64,000 bases of DNA. Origin: Bacillus methanolicus MGA3 (GTDB lineage: Bacteria; Bacillota; Bacilli; Bacillales; Cytobacillaceae). Under the pieces are notes generated by a model. That model worked only from the letters and a program-made list of their open reading frames with translations. It was not told where the DNA came from and made no database searches. The DNA is taken from assembly GCF_000724485.1 (NCBI RefSeq), contig NZ_CP007739.1:2464843-2528842 (forward strand), in the 5' to 3' direction. Made by a program: the position numbers and the translations under genes. Positions 1-8,733 of the stretch are shown piece after piece. Position 1 is the first letter of the stretch, and every line of letters starts with the position of its first letter.

Positions 1-288
1 CTTGGCGTGCCAGTCAGATCTCCCCGGGTAAGAGTGTAATCTTTCCTTCCATCTATCTGCTTCATTTACTCTGTATCACCTTCGGCAGAAAGGGCTTTGT
101 TTTGTTTTGCAAACTCACCCAGTGATACCTAGCCTTATATGAAGTTCGTATTCCTCAGACCGGAAGTTTGCCGTCCGCTTCCTTCAGATTCCGCGTTACC
201 ACGGACACCCTTGCGTTATGCTAACTGCTACTTCTGCCTTCACAGCTCGGGACTTGCACCCTATAGATTACACCCATGCCGGGCGCAC
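1..288 (-). mobile_element. Group IIC intron, 5' end only (cut by window edge)
   Basis: These 288 bases are identical, base for base, to 15143-15430, the 5' part of the complete group II intron further right. Read on the minus strand the copy begins at 288 with GTGCG, the conserved group II 5' end. The rest, including any reverse transcriptase gene, lies left of the window. The intron starts 8 bases after the stem of the yebC terminator, the target choice typical of class C introns. Whether the missing part is intact cannot be judged. Short open frames on the plus strand here are not genes. Confidence 0.9.
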
Positions 289-324
289 AAAGATAAAAGC
301 AATACACCGTATGGTGTACTGCTT
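289..324 (-). terminator. Intrinsic terminator of yebC; intron target site
   Basis: On the minus strand a 12-bp stem (arms 297-308 and 313-324, one G-U pair, 4-base loop) is followed by a U-rich tail TTATCTTT, after which the group II intron begins. It lies 8 bases past the yebC stop codon. Confidence 0.88.
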
Positions 325-331
325 GTATTTG

Positions 332-1060
332 TTAAGCTTCTTCATAATTATGATAAATGTCCTGTACATCTTCATCATTTTCAAGCATATCGAGCAATTT
401 TTCCATTTTCGCTGCCATTTCTTCATTTAACTGTGTATAGGTTTGAGGAATCATCGTGATTTCAGCTTCCTCGAACGTAAAGCCTGCTTTTTCTAAATTT
501 TCTTTTACTTCCATGAATTGATCAGGATCAGTGTAAATTTCGAAAGCTTCATCACTTGTTTCCATTTCTTCAGCCCCGGCTTCGATTGCTTGCAGGAGCA
601 TCTCATCTTCATCGATTTCTAACTCTTCCCGGTCAATAACCAAATACCCTTTTCGGTCAAACATGTATGAAACGCTGCCGCTTTCACCAAGATTTCCGCC
701 ATTTTTCGAAAAAGCAAGCCTAATATTAGAAGCTGTTCTGTTCTTATTATCCGTCAAACATTGAACCATGACAGCCACTCCGCCTGGGCCGTAACCTTCA
801 TAAACAATTTCTTCATATTTTGCCGAGCTTCCGACTCCAGTTGCTTTGTTGATGGCACGCTGTATATTTTCATTCGGCATATTAACTGCCTTCGCTTTTT
901 CAATAACTAAACGCAAACTCGGATTTGTAGCAGGATCGCCTCCGCCATTTTTAGCTGCAACATAAATATCTTTTGCAAACTTCATAAAAATTTTCCCGCG
1001 CTTTGCATCTTGCGCATTTTTCCGACGTTGAATGTTTTTCCACTTAGAATGTCCTGCCAT
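332..1060 (-). CDS. yebC: YebC/PmpR-family protein
   Basis: 242 residues starting [14 protein letters not shown], the diagnostic N-terminus of the YebC/TACO1 family. Family members have been described as DNA-binding regulators and, more recently, as translation factors that help ribosomes through difficult stretches such as proline runs; the cellular role here is inferred from the family. The open frame extends 58 codons further upstream, but the family N-terminus and a GAGAGGGG ribosome site fix the start at 1060. In B. subtilis the same neighbours (coxA, safA, nadA) lie upstream of yrbC. The gene ends in its own terminator, into whose tail a group IIC intron has inserted. Confidence 0.93.
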   Translation of the reverse strand: MAGHSKWKNIQRRKNAQDAKRGKIFMKFAKDIYVAAKNGGGDPATNPSLRLVIEKAKAVNMPNENIQRAINKATGVGSSAKYEEIVYEGYGPGGVAVMVQCLTDNKNRTASNIRLAFSKNGGNLGESGSVSYMFDRKGYLVIDREELEIDEDEMLLQAIEAGAEEMETSDEAFEIYTDPDQFMEVKENLEKAGFTFEEAEITMIPQTYTQLNEEMAAKMEKLLDMLENDEDVQDIYHNYEEA

Positions 1061-1182
1061 CCTAAATCCCCTCTCATCTTTCAAAATCCTTATATAATAT
1101 ATCATAATTCCAAACAGAATAACAGACCGATACACTTGCCCTTCCATCATACAAAGGACGGGCGGGAAGAGATTTTTTATAA

Positions 1183-1214
1183 AAAAGAGCAGAGCCTGAA
1201 AGCTCTGCTCTTTT
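1183..1214 (-). terminator. Intrinsic terminator after coxA
   Basis: Arms 1183-1195 and 1202-1214 form a 13-bp stem (AAAAGAGCAGAGC on the plus strand), followed on the minus strand by TTTTTT. It ends coxA and insulates yebC. Confidence 0.88.
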
Positions 1215-1217
1215 CGT

Positions 1218-1985
1218 TCAATCGTTATTACCATTTTGAAAGCGATTCTTCATCGACCGGAACATGTTTTTAATATCAATGTCGATATGTTCACGTGGGC
1301 CGCCGTCACGAAGATCATTGTCAATGTTGCGAATTCGGCTGAAAGTTCCTTCATCAGTTACTACAGTACAAGATCTTCCCTTTAGATAAGGCTGAACAGC
1401 CTGACGAATCTTTCGCTTTGTTTCTTCTTCTTTGCTGTAATCAGTTAAATCGACTGCAATTAAAACATCACTGCCATAGACAACGGAACGGACATCTTCC
1501 ACATTACGAACAGATGCCGTAACATCCCCGATTTTTTCGGCAAGTTTCCCTTCATAAGCTGTATAGTATGAGCTGCTCGGTTGACGAGTGTTATCATCTA
1601 AATGTCCATGATAATTAGCGTCGCTCCTGCTGAATCGATTGTCGCGCTCGAAAAAATTTCGGTCGTAATTTGCCAGCGGAGCAGATGGATTTGGCGGATT
1701 TCCATTCTCGTCTTTAACTTGGAGCATTCTAATTTGTTCCCTGCGGGCATTCCGTCCCTCAGCACCAAAGGTATGATCCATCATCTCCGTAATCGGTCCA
1801 TCATTATCGTTTAGAATTTTGACATTTCCATTTCCACGTTCATGATTTTCATTTGAGTAATACCCCATTGGCTGTACTTGGTTTGTATACCGGTCTTGTA
1901 AGGCAGCTTTATCATTGTTTCCGCAGCCGGTAAGCCCTGTTGTTAAAAGAGCGGCAAAGGAAACGATGAAAATTTTTTTGTTCAA
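1218..1985 (-). CDS. coxA: Spore lipoprotein of the YhcN/YlaJ family, CoxA-like
   Basis: 255 residues. The N-terminus is a lipoprotein signal: positive start (NKK), hydrophobic run, then LTGC with the lipidated cysteine at about residue 21. The body is hydrophilic and Asn/Asp/Arg-rich, and the C-terminal half ([21 protein letters not shown], then [10 protein letters not shown]) matches the YhcN/YlaJ sporulation lipoprotein pattern. Position between safA and yebC equals B. subtilis coxA (yrbB), a cortex-associated spore protein. I chose a TTG start at 1985 because AAGGGGG sits 8 bases upstream; the frame runs on to 2018 without a ribosome site. Assignment to CoxA rests on synteny plus family features. 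Confidence 0.8.
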   Translation of the reverse strand: MNKKIFIVSFAALLTTGLTGCGNNDKAALQDRYTNQVQPMGYYSNENHERGNGNVKILNDNDGPITEMMDHTFGAEGRNARREQIRMLQVKDENGNPPNPSAPLANYDRNFFERDNRFSRSDANYHGHLDDNTRQPSSSYYTAYEGKLAEKIGDVTASVRNVEDVRSVVYGSDVLIAVDLTDYSKEEETKRKIRQAVQPYLKGRSCTVVTDEGTFSRIRNIDNDLRDGGPREHIDIDIKNMFRSMKNRFQNGNND

Positions 1986-2114
1986 GCGAAAAACCCCCTT
2001 CGCTAACATCATGAGCAAGAAATATGCTCATTTTTATAGTGTGAGCGCTGAGGACTTTTCATTCTGACAGTTAAGTCCAATTATATTTAGAAGATGCTCT
2101 CGAAAAATTCTCCT

Positions 2115-3089
2115 TCATTTTACCATCTTTTTTACTTCATTCATAAAACGCTGCCGCAAATGGAATTGATCAATTGTCATATTATAGACCTGTCTAACTT
2201 TAATATGGTTGTCTATACACTTTTCTCTTACTAATCGATTCCATTCACGAAAAATATCTGTCGGAAACATTAATGCATAAAGAAACGCTTTTTCCTTTAC
2301 AAATTCTTTTATTTCTGGATAAACCATTAATTCCTGTACTGACCAGTTTAAAAAGGGTAAAATTCTGTTTGCATATTGCAGAATATCTGTGCTTTTAGGG
2401 CCTTTGCTGATTAAATCAAAATCAATTAAATACAATTTATTATTTTTTGTTCGGATAAAATTATGATGGGCAACATCACCGTGAAGAATTACATTAGGGG
2501 ATGAGTGAAAAAAATCATATTCCTTTTCCAGATGATATAAAGAAAAATTAGCCCAATCCAATAATTCATGTATAATGTTGTCAGCAACAAAATATTTTAC
2601 AACTGAAAGATTCTCCGAAAATAAAGCCGTTCTTTCTTTCCATTTCTCCAGAAGGTGAAAAGAAGGCAGAATCGATTCGTAGCGTTTTATGAGCGACGAT
2701 GTTACTAGGTGGTAGTCACAAAGCAGAGTTAGACCTTCACTCCTGTTTTTATGATTGCGAAAAGAAAAAACTTCTGAATGAGGTTCGATGAATTCTAAGC
2801 ATCCGTAATATTTTTGCTCAAAATATAATGTATTTTCTTTTGTAAATGAATAAAAAGAATAGGTATTTAAGAACCCCTCCTTTTTTAGTGAATCAGTAAA
2901 AGCTTCTTGAAGTTTTAAGCGCTTAAGTTTAGAATAGCCTTTTAAAATGAATTGTATTTCATCAGTTTTTACATAATAAACATGCTTTCGGATAGGAATA
3001 AACTCTTTAATCTTAAATGGAATTTGTTTTTTCAAATAGGTGAGGAGACGATTTTTGAAAACATCGTCTCCTCCGGCCTTACCCTTCAT
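2115..3089 (-). CDS. CotS-family spore coat kinase-like protein
   Basis: About 324 residues, resembling the CotS/CotI/YsxE phosphotransferase family (protein-kinase-like/aminoglycoside phosphotransferase fold). The catalytic loop HGDVAHHNF (about residues 203-211) and the metal-binding LIDFDL (about 221-226) are both intact, so an active kinase is plausible; the substrate is unknown. It follows safA in the same direction, overlapping the safA stop by 11 bases if ATG 3089 is used, and probably belongs to the coat-associated set. The start is uncertain: ATG 3104 and 3089 both lack a good ribosome site, and the best one nearby (GGAGGAG) leads to a frame of only 10 codons. An 11-bp hairpin covers that site. 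Confidence 0.75.
   Translation of the reverse strand: MKGKAGGDDVFKNRLLTYLKKQIPFKIKEFIPIRKHVYYVKTDEIQFILKGYSKLKRLKLQEAFTDSLKKEGFLNTYSFYSFTKENTLYFEQKYYGCLEFIEPHSEVFSFRNHKNRSEGLTLLCDYHLVTSSLIKRYESILPSFHLLEKWKERTALFSENLSVVKYFVADNIIHELLDWANFSLYHLEKEYDFFHSSPNVILHGDVAHHNFIRTKNNKLYLIDFDLISKGPKSTDILQYANRILPFLNWSVQELMVYPEIKEFVKEKAFLYALMFPTDIFREWNRLVREKCIDNHIKVRQVYNMTIDQFHLRQRFMNEVKKMVK
3042..3073 (-). promoter_or_regulatory. Hairpin at the safA/kinase junction
   Basis: A perfect 11-bp inverted repeat (3042-3052 and 3063-3073, 10-base loop). On the minus strand the 5' arm contains GGAGGAG, the only strong Shine-Dalgarno-like sequence at this junction. No U-run follows, so it is not a standard terminator. 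It could limit translation of the kinase gene or stabilise the safA mRNA end; this is inference. Confidence 0.55.
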
Positions 3090-4917
3090 ATTCACTGCTT
3101 TCATCTTCCGTTCTCGGAAATCCGTAAGGACCGCTTCCCATTTGGCCAGGACCGTAACCATAATTCATATATGGAGGCTGGGCAAACCCATATGGCTGGA
3201 CATTATGAGGCGGCGTATAAATTGGTGTGGTTCCTGGCGCGGGTCCGTACATAGGGCCGTACGGAACTCCCTGTGATCCTGATCCTCCACATCCGCAATC
3301 ATGGGAAGTGTCTTTCACTCCCTGAATAGGTGCCTGATGCGGCATTTGCGCCGTCTTTTCATGAACGTCCATTGCTCCTTGAACTTGTTGCATCGGCATT
3401 TGATTATCCATTGCTCCCTGAACTTGAGGCATTGGCATTTGATAATCCATTTCTTCTTGAACTTGCGGCATTGGCATTTGGCAATCCATTGCTCCTTGCA
3501 CTTGAGGCATTGACGGATATCCATATGGGACCGGTCCATAAGGATAGCAATGTCCAAATCCAGGACCAGGCATTACAGGTGAAACAGCAATAGGCGGACA
3601 TGGTCCAAACGGCATATGATAAGCCGGCATTGTGTGTGCTGGCATTTGATAAGCCGGCATCTGCGCTGGCATTTGATGAGGCATTTGATGAGCCGGCATC
3701 TGCGCTGGCATTTGATGAGGCATTTGATGAGCCGGCATCTGCGCTGGCATTTGATGAGGCATTTGGGCCCCCATATCCGGATATTCCGTTGCTCCTTGAA
3801 CTTGTGGCATTAATGGCGCCTGATAATCCATAGTTCCCTGTACAGAAGGCATCTCATGCATAAATGGAGATGATTCGTCAAAATCCATGCTTTCAAATTC
3901 AGGCATCATGCCATGTTGTGTTGGCATTTGGGCAGCAGGCGATGTATAAGAAGGCATTTGATGCATCGGCATAGTTGCCACCCCCTGCACATAAGGGTAA
4001 GGTGATTGCTGAGGCTGAAAACCTCCTGGATAATTATATCCTGTACCAGGCAATGCAGGTGAAACTGGATAATAATTTGGCGGATATGGATACATTGGCT
4101 GCTGATAACCTCCTTGTTGTGTTGGCGATTCAAGAGGAGACTCCTCTTCTTTCATATACGGACTAGTTTCGGCTTTTATCATCCCTGGAAAAATGTTATC
4201 AGGTTTGGGCGGAATTTGTGGTGTAGGCTGTTGTAAAGACATATCAGCCATATTCTGCGTAAAGGAATTATTCATGACTATTTCTGGGATGACTGGTTGA
4301 GGCATTTTTGGAGAATAAGGTGTTTTCGGCTTTTCGATTTTTGGAAATTCTTGTATCGGTGAAACGGGCATTTGCTTTTCCACTTTAGGAAATTCTTGTA
4401 TCGGTGAAACGGGCATTTGCTTTTCTACTTTAGGAAACTCCTGTATCGGTGAAACGGGTTTTGGCTTTTCTAATTTCGGCTTTTCCTGTATTGGTGAAAC
4501 TGGCATTTGTTTTTCTACCTTAGGAAATTCCTGTATCGGTGAAACGGGTTTCGGCTTTTCGATTTTTGGTATTTCATGTTTCGGTGCAGGTGGTTTTGGT
4601 GCTTCTTTAGGCTTTACCTGCGGCTGCTCCTCTACAACTGGCAAAGGCTTCGGTTTCTCTTTTGCAAACGGATGCTCAGTGATTGGCTTTTCCTTCTTTG
4701 GACCCATTTTGATATATGCTTCTTTTTTTCCTCCAGTCATCGGAGCTTCCTTTTTAACTGTTCCGCCTCCTGTTGGAATTTTTATTTTCATACCTGGCAT
4801 AATCATATCAGGGTTGCTGAGCTGTGAATTTATCTTCTTCAGCTCTTCAAAATTTACGCCGTACTTTTTGGCGATTTTCCAAAGAGTGTCCCCTTTCTGA
4901 ACGATATGGATTTTCAC
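3079..4917 (-). CDS. safA: SafA, spore coat assembly protein with LysM domain
   Basis: 612 residues. The N-terminus is one LysM domain (KIHIVQKGDTLWKIAKKYG to about residue 50), which in SafA targets the protein to the spore cortex/coat interface. The rest is low complexity: about five copies of a 15-residue Pro/Lys/Glu unit, then Pro/Gln/Met/His/Tyr-rich sequence with three 13-residue HQMPAQMPA-type units. SafA directs inner-coat assembly in B. subtilis, where it is 387 residues; this one is far longer because of the repeats. The GTG start at 4917 follows AGGAGGG. A downstream kinase overlaps its 3' end. Identification is supported by LysM, composition and the nadA-safA-coxA order. Confidence 0.9.
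   Translation of the reverse strand: MKIHIVQKGDTLWKIAKKYGVNFEELKKINSQLSNPDMIMPGMKIKIPTGGGTVKKEAPMTGGKKEAYIKMGPKKEKPITEHPFAKEKPKPLPVVEEQPQVKPKEAPKPPAPKHEIPKIEKPKPVSPIQEFPKVEKQMPVSPIQEKPKLEKPKPVSPIQEFPKVEKQMPVSPIQEFPKVEKQMPVSPIQEFPKIEKPKTPYSPKMPQPVIPEIVMNNSFTQNMADMSLQQPTPQIPPKPDNIFPGMIKAETSPYMKEEESPLESPTQQGGYQQPMYPYPPNYYPVSPALPGTGYNYPGGFQPQQSPYPYVQGVATMPMHQMPSYTSPAAQMPTQHGMMPEFESMDFDESSPFMHEMPSVQGTMDYQAPLMPQVQGATEYPDMGAQMPHQMPAQMPAHQMPHQMPAQMPAHQMPHQMPAQMPAYQMPAHTMPAYHMPFGPCPPIAVSPVMPGPGFGHCYPYGPVPYGYPSMPQVQGAMDCQMPMPQVQEEMDYQMPMPQVQGAMDNQMPMQQVQGAMDVHEKTAQMPHQAPIQGVKDTSHDCGCGGSGSQGVPYGPMYGPAPGTTPIYTPPHNVQPYGFAQPPYMNYGYGPGQMGSGPYGFPRTEDESSEYEG
3653..3762 (-). repeat. 39-bp tandem repeat inside safA
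   Basis: Nearly three exact copies of a 39-base unit (plus strand GCCGGCATCTGCGCTGGCAT and on), encoding a 13-residue Met/Pro/His/Gln unit. High identity between units suggests recent expansion by slippage or recombination. Confidence 0.85.
4330..4565 (-). repeat. 45-bp tandem repeat inside safA
   Basis: About five copies of a 45-base unit encoding PK(V/I/L)EK(Q/P)(M/K)PVSPIQE(F/K). The units alternate between QMP and PKP variants, so the array may have grown in higher-order blocks. Confidence 0.85.
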
Positions 4918-4949
4918 TCTGATTTCCCTCCTATGGCATAAGTCCATAC

Positions 4950-4957
4950 ATTGTATG
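4950..4957 (-). promoter_or_regulatory. Possible sigma-E -10 element upstream of safA
   Basis: On the minus strand CATACAAT matches the sigma-E -10 pattern (CATANNNT), 33 bases upstream of the safA GTG. A convincing -35 was not found, so this rests on the -10 and on the known mother-cell expression of safA. Confidence 0.35.
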
Positions 4958-5068
4958 TCAAAGTGGGCAAATTGCTAACAATCTACACAAAAACTTATGC
5001 ACTTATGAAGCAAAATATGATTTTAGGACTTGAAATGTTATACGAGGGCTTTAAATACCGATAAAAAA

Positions 5069-5105
5069 GGCTGCCCCATAAGTGCCTGGCACTTATGGGG
5101 CAGCC
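5069..5105 (-). terminator. Strong intrinsic terminator of the nadBCA operon
   Basis: A perfect 18-bp inverted repeat (5069-5086 and 5088-5105) followed on the minus strand by TTTTTT, 7 bases past the nadA stop. Confidence 0.93.
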
Positions 5106-5111
5106 TCTTTA

Positions 5112-6218
5112 TTAGGACAGCTCAAGCATTCTATCAAGAGCAAGTTTTGCTTTAACAGCAATAGAATCCTCTACTTTAATAATATTGTGTTGTTCACCGT
5201 TTTCGATCGATTCTAAGCACCATACAAGATGTGGCAGATCGATTCGATTCATTGTCAAACATGCGCACATATATGGATTTAAAGAAATGATATGCTTGTC
5301 AGGATGCTGCTGAATTAGCCGGTTAACAAGATTATGTTCTGTACCGATTGCCCAAGCTGAACCTTTTTCTGCCTGTTCAATCGTCTTAATAATATAATTC
5401 GTGGAACCTGCGTCATCCGATAATTCAACCACTTCTCTTCTGCATTCTGGATGAACGATAATCTTCATGTCAGGATATTGTTCTCTGACTTGTTTAATAT
5501 TTTGAACTGTAAAGTTTTCATGGACAGAACAATGTCCTTTCCAAAGAATTACTTTAATGTTCTCTAATTCACCTTCGTATTCAAGAGAATCCGTTATAGG
5601 ATTCCATACCGCCATATCAGTTAATTTTATCCCTAAATTATAAGCTGTATTTCTTCCTAAATGCTGATCTGGCAAAAAGAGTATTCTTTCTTTTTGTTCA
5701 AACGCCCATTTCACCATTTTTTCAGCATTTGATGAAGTTACTGTTGCTCCTCCGTTTTCCCCTACAAATGCTTTAATAGCTGCGGTAGAATTGACATAAG
5801 TTAATGGTAAAATGGTATCTCCGAACAGTTCGGTTAATTTTGCCCATGCTCTTTCCGTTTGATAGACATCAGCCATATCGGCCATGGAACAGCCAGCTCG
5901 CATATCAGGCAAGTATACCTTTTGGTCTTCTGATGTTAAAATATCCGCTGTTTCAGCCATGAAATGAACTCCGCAAAAAATGATAAATTCAGCGCTTTTA
6001 TTTTCAGCAGATATTTGTGCTAGTTGTAAGGAATCTCCTGTCGCATCAGCAAATTGGATGACTTCATCTTTTTGATAATGATGACCGGGAATAAACAGTT
6101 TGCTTCCCAATTTACTTTTAATTGCCCTTGCCCGATCTTCAAGTTCGGAAACAGTCATGTTTAGGTATCGATCCGGAATCATATTCCCCTTTGTTTGAAC
6201 TGCATCTAAGATATTCAC
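5112..6218 (-). CDS. nadA: Quinolinate synthase
   Basis: 368 residues. NadA condenses iminoaspartate with dihydroxyacetone phosphate to quinolinate, using a [4Fe-4S] cluster. The three cluster cysteines expected for the Bacillus enzyme are present at Cys110 (AGCSMAD), Cys230 ([10 protein letters not shown]) and Cys320 ([10 protein letters not shown]). PGHHYQ near residue 45 is also typical. A GTG start at 6218 is supported by AAGGGGG 7 bases upstream. It is the last gene of nadB-nadC-nadA; the cysteine desulfurase encoded divergently at 8734 is the expected supplier of sulfur for its cluster. Confidence 0.96.
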   Translation of the reverse strand: MNILDAVQTKGNMIPDRYLNMTVSELEDRARAIKSKLGSKLFIPGHHYQKDEVIQFADATGDSLQLAQISAENKSAEFIIFCGVHFMAETADILTSEDQKVYLPDMRAGCSMADMADVYQTERAWAKLTELFGDTILPLTYVNSTAAIKAFVGENGGATVTSSNAEKMVKWAFEQKERILFLPDQHLGRNTAYNLGIKLTDMAVWNPITDSLEYEGELENIKVILWKGHCSVHENFTVQNIKQVREQYPDMKIIVHPECRREVVELSDDAGSTNYIIKTIEQAEKGSAWAIGTEHNLVNRLIQQHPDKHIISLNPYMCACLTMNRIDLPHLVWCLESIENGEQHNIIKVEDSIAVKAKLALDRMLELS

Positions 6219-6230
6219 CGTAAATCCCCC

Positions 6231-7067
6231 TTAGAAAACGTTTACTTTAACACTTATATCAAGCGATTTTATCGTATGAGTCAAAAATCCTAGAGATATA
6301 TAATCGACTCCAGTGTCGCGATAAGCAGCTAGGTTTTCTAGCGTTATTCCTCCAGATGCTTCCGTTATGATATGTTCCGGCACATATTTTTTCCATGCCT
6401 TGATTTCATCTGGATGGCGATTATCAAACATAATCACATCAACACCTGCTTTAACGGCTTCAATAACTTGTTCTTTCGTTTCAGTCTCTACTTCAATTTT
6501 TACCATATGTCCGAGGGTTTCTTTTACAGTTGCTACTGCATTTGTGATTGAACCTGCGAAAGCAATGTGATTGTCTTTAATCATGACTGCATCATATAAG
6601 CCAAAGCGGTGATTGTAGCCGCCGCCGCAGGTAACTGCATATTTTTCAAACATTCGCAAACCGGGAGTTGTTTTGCGCGTATCACAGATTTTTGTATGGT
6701 CGCTATTTAAGATTGAAACGGCTTCTCTTGTTTTTGTGGCAATTCCGCTCATTCTTTGAATAAGATTTAATACAACCCGCTCACCTTTCAACAAGGCGGA
6801 AATATTGCCCGAAACGGTTGCCAGCCTCTGTCCGGACTCAATAAGAGCTCCATCTCTAGTAAACATTTCTACTTTCGATGCGGGATCTAGTAAAGAAAAA
6901 CCTGTACGGATTATCTCTTCTCCACAAAAAATCCCGTTTTCCTTTGCCAAGAACACGATCTCTCCGTCTCGGCGGTTTCCAAAAATAAGGTCACTTGTTA
7001 CATCTCTGTCTCCAATGTCTTCAAGGAAAAATTGTTCAAGTTGCAACCGCAGTTTTAATTGGTTCAT
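6231..7067 (-). CDS. nadC: Nicotinate-nucleotide pyrophosphorylase (carboxylating)
   Basis: 278 residues. NadC converts quinolinate and PRPP to nicotinate mononucleotide. Typical motifs are present: EDIGDRDVTSDL near the N-terminus, the PRPP/quinolinate-binding CDTRKTTPGLR, the GGGYNHRFGLYDAVMIKDNH segment (written here only as a family signature) and EASGGI near the C-terminus. Start ATG 7067 follows AGAGGACG and overlaps the nadB 3' end by 32 bases, implying coupled translation. The open frame continues 27 codons upstream into nadB, which I treat as non-coding for nadC. Confidence 0.95.
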   Translation of the reverse strand: MNQLKLRLQLEQFFLEDIGDRDVTSDLIFGNRRDGEIVFLAKENGIFCGEEIIRTGFSLLDPASKVEMFTRDGALIESGQRLATVSGNISALLKGERVVLNLIQRMSGIATKTREAVSILNSDHTKICDTRKTTPGLRMFEKYAVTCGGGYNHRFGLYDAVMIKDNHIAFAGSITNAVATVKETLGHMVKIEVETETKEQVIEAVKAGVDVIMFDNRHPDEIKAWKKYVPEHIITEASGGITLENLAAYRDTGVDYISLGFLTHTIKSLDISVKVNVF

Positions 7068-8625
7068 CTTTTTCGTCCTCTTCCCATATTCTTCGTTGAA
7101 TGATTTGTTTGCCTTTCCAAGTAAGATCATCCTCATACGGATAATCACTTCGGAAATGGCCGCCGCGACTTTCAGTCCTTTTTAATGCCGAATCGGTAAT
7201 CAGCCAAGATGTAATAAGCATAAATACTTTCGTGATTTCTTCAGTCGGCAATTCGTCTAAATTGGCATAATACCAATTGTCAATATTAAAAGATTCAAGC
7301 CAGCGCTTCTGTTCGGATAATGTCTCGTGTGTTCTTACAATCCCTGTATTATCCATCATTCTTGCTTGCATTTCTTGAATATGAGGCAAACTCAAATCTG
7401 TTGTTAAATTGGACTTGAACTCTCTTGGAATAAGTTGTGAGTTCGTTTTTGCAGACTTCTCGCTATTTAAATGACGTGCAAGACGTTCTCCATACACTAG
7501 ACCTTCAAGCAAAGAATTGCTTGCCAACCTATTGGCTCCATGTATTCCAGTGCATGCTGCCTCTCCAATTGCGTAAAGGCCATCAACAGTTGTACGCCCG
7601 TAAAGATCCGTCTTTATTCCTCCCATTAAGAAATGGCTCCCAGGTGCTACAGGCAATAAACCATCCTTAATAGAAACTCCATTTCGTTTGCACAAGGATG
7701 TGATCGTAGGAAACCGCTTCTCAAAATTGCTGATCATTCGAATATCAAGAAAAATCTGTTCCCCTTTTTTTAAATAATTATAAATTGTTTGAGACACAAT
7801 GTGGCGCGGTGCAAGATCCTTTAAGGGATGAACATCGTCCATAAGTGGAAATCCGTCTTTTGTTACAAGCTTTGCTCCTTCTCCACGAACAGCTTCGGAT
7901 ATAAGTCCTCGAGTTTTTCCATCTTTAAACAAGAGCGTTGGATGGAATTGAACAAATTCCATATCAACAAGTTCTGCACCGGCTCGATAGGCAAGAGCCA
8001 ATCCGTCTCCTGTCACTGTTTCGGCATTTGATGTAAAGCTGTAAAGTTGACCGCACCCTCCGGTAGCGATTACAATACGATCCGCATAAAAATATTCAAT
8101 GTTTCCTTGTTTGTCTTTTCCTTTTACTCCAATGCACCGTTTTGAATGCTTGTCTATCAGCAACTCATAAACAAACACATCTTCTGTAATAGACACATTC
8201 TCTTTCAACTGGCTTAACAAAAAATCTATAATTCTACTACCGGTTGCATCACCGCCCCCATGGACGATTCTTTTTTCGCTGTGTGCTCCCTCCATGCCGA
8301 GAAGCAATTCAGAACGTTCATTCATATCAAATGAACAGCCCGAAGCAAAAAGATTTTGAATTAATTCCGGTGCTTCTGATGTCATCTTGAAAACGGCATC
8401 TTGATCGTTATGATACCTTCCAGCCTTAATGGTATCGACATAATGTTGATATGGGCTGTCTTTTTCACCTAGAGCAGCTGCAACTCCACCTTGCGCAAGA
8501 TAAGAGTTTCCGTTTCTTACATGCGACTTTGTAATTATTCTTACATTTATTTCAGATCGAAGGTTTCTTGCCAGCTGTAATGCTGCCACGCCACTTCCGA
8601 TAATGATTACATCTGAAAAACACAT
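7036..8625 (-). CDS. nadB: L-aspartate oxidase
   Basis: 529 residues. NadB oxidises L-aspartate to iminoaspartate with FAD, the first step of de novo NAD synthesis. The N-terminal FAD-binding motif VIIIGSGVAAL is clear, followed by succinate dehydrogenase/fumarate reductase flavoprotein signatures (EGAHSEKRIVHGGGDATG and GIHGANRLASNSLLEGLVYG as separate blocks). Start ATG 8625 follows AAGGAAGGTG. First gene of the nadBCA operon, with a promoter and probable operator in the 108-bp divergent region shared with the desulfurase gene. Confidence 0.95.
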   Translation of the reverse strand: MCFSDVIIIGSGVAALQLARNLRSEINVRIITKSHVRNGNSYLAQGGVAAALGEKDSPYQHYVDTIKAGRYHNDQDAVFKMTSEAPELIQNLFASGCSFDMNERSELLLGMEGAHSEKRIVHGGGDATGSRIIDFLLSQLKENVSITEDVFVYELLIDKHSKRCIGVKGKDKQGNIEYFYADRIVIATGGCGQLYSFTSNAETVTGDGLALAYRAGAELVDMEFVQFHPTLLFKDGKTRGLISEAVRGEGAKLVTKDGFPLMDDVHPLKDLAPRHIVSQTIYNYLKKGEQIFLDIRMISNFEKRFPTITSLCKRNGVSIKDGLLPVAPGSHFLMGGIKTDLYGRTTVDGLYAIGEAACTGIHGANRLASNSLLEGLVYGERLARHLNSEKSAKTNSQLIPREFKSNLTTDLSLPHIQEMQARMMDNTGIVRTHETLSEQKRWLESFNIDNWYYANLDELPTEEITKVFMLITSWLITDSALKRTESRGGHFRSDYPYEDDLTWKGKQIIQRRIWEEDEKDEPIKTAVAT

Positions 8626-8650
8626 CCATTTTTCACCTTCCTTTAAACAG

Positions 8651-8662
8651 GTGTCTTGACAC
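8651..8662. promoter_or_regulatory. Palindromic operator between nadB and nadS
   Basis: GTGTCTTGACAC: arms GTGTC and GACAC around TT. It overlaps a plus-strand -35 (TTGACA, 8656-8661) and lies just downstream of the likely nadB promoter (minus-strand TTGTCA, 16 bases, TAAATA). In B. subtilis both units are controlled by the niacin-responsive repressor NadR/YrxA; assignment of this palindrome to that repressor is inference. Confidence 0.6.
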
Positions 8663-8733
8663 TTATATTTACATAGATTTAATATATTGACAAGTATTTT
8701 TTACAATTAAAAGTTTGAAAGTTGGGAAAAATC

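Noticed and set aside
139..459. Open frames inside the intron 5' ends (also 15281-15475)
   Set aside because: They lie in ribozyme sequence, read opposite to the intron, and differ only where the flanks differ.
332..1234. 300-residue version of YebC
   Set aside because: The extra N-terminus is unlike the family; MAGHSKWKN at 1060 with a ribosome site is the true start.
3600..3833. Plus-strand open frame with repeated FDEPASALAFDE units
   Set aside because: Antisense shadow of the safA 39-bp repeat; the repetition comes from safA.
3653..4565. Regularly repeated DNA suggesting CRISPR
   Set aside because: Repeats are contiguous, keep the safA reading frame and have no unique spacers; no cas genes are present.
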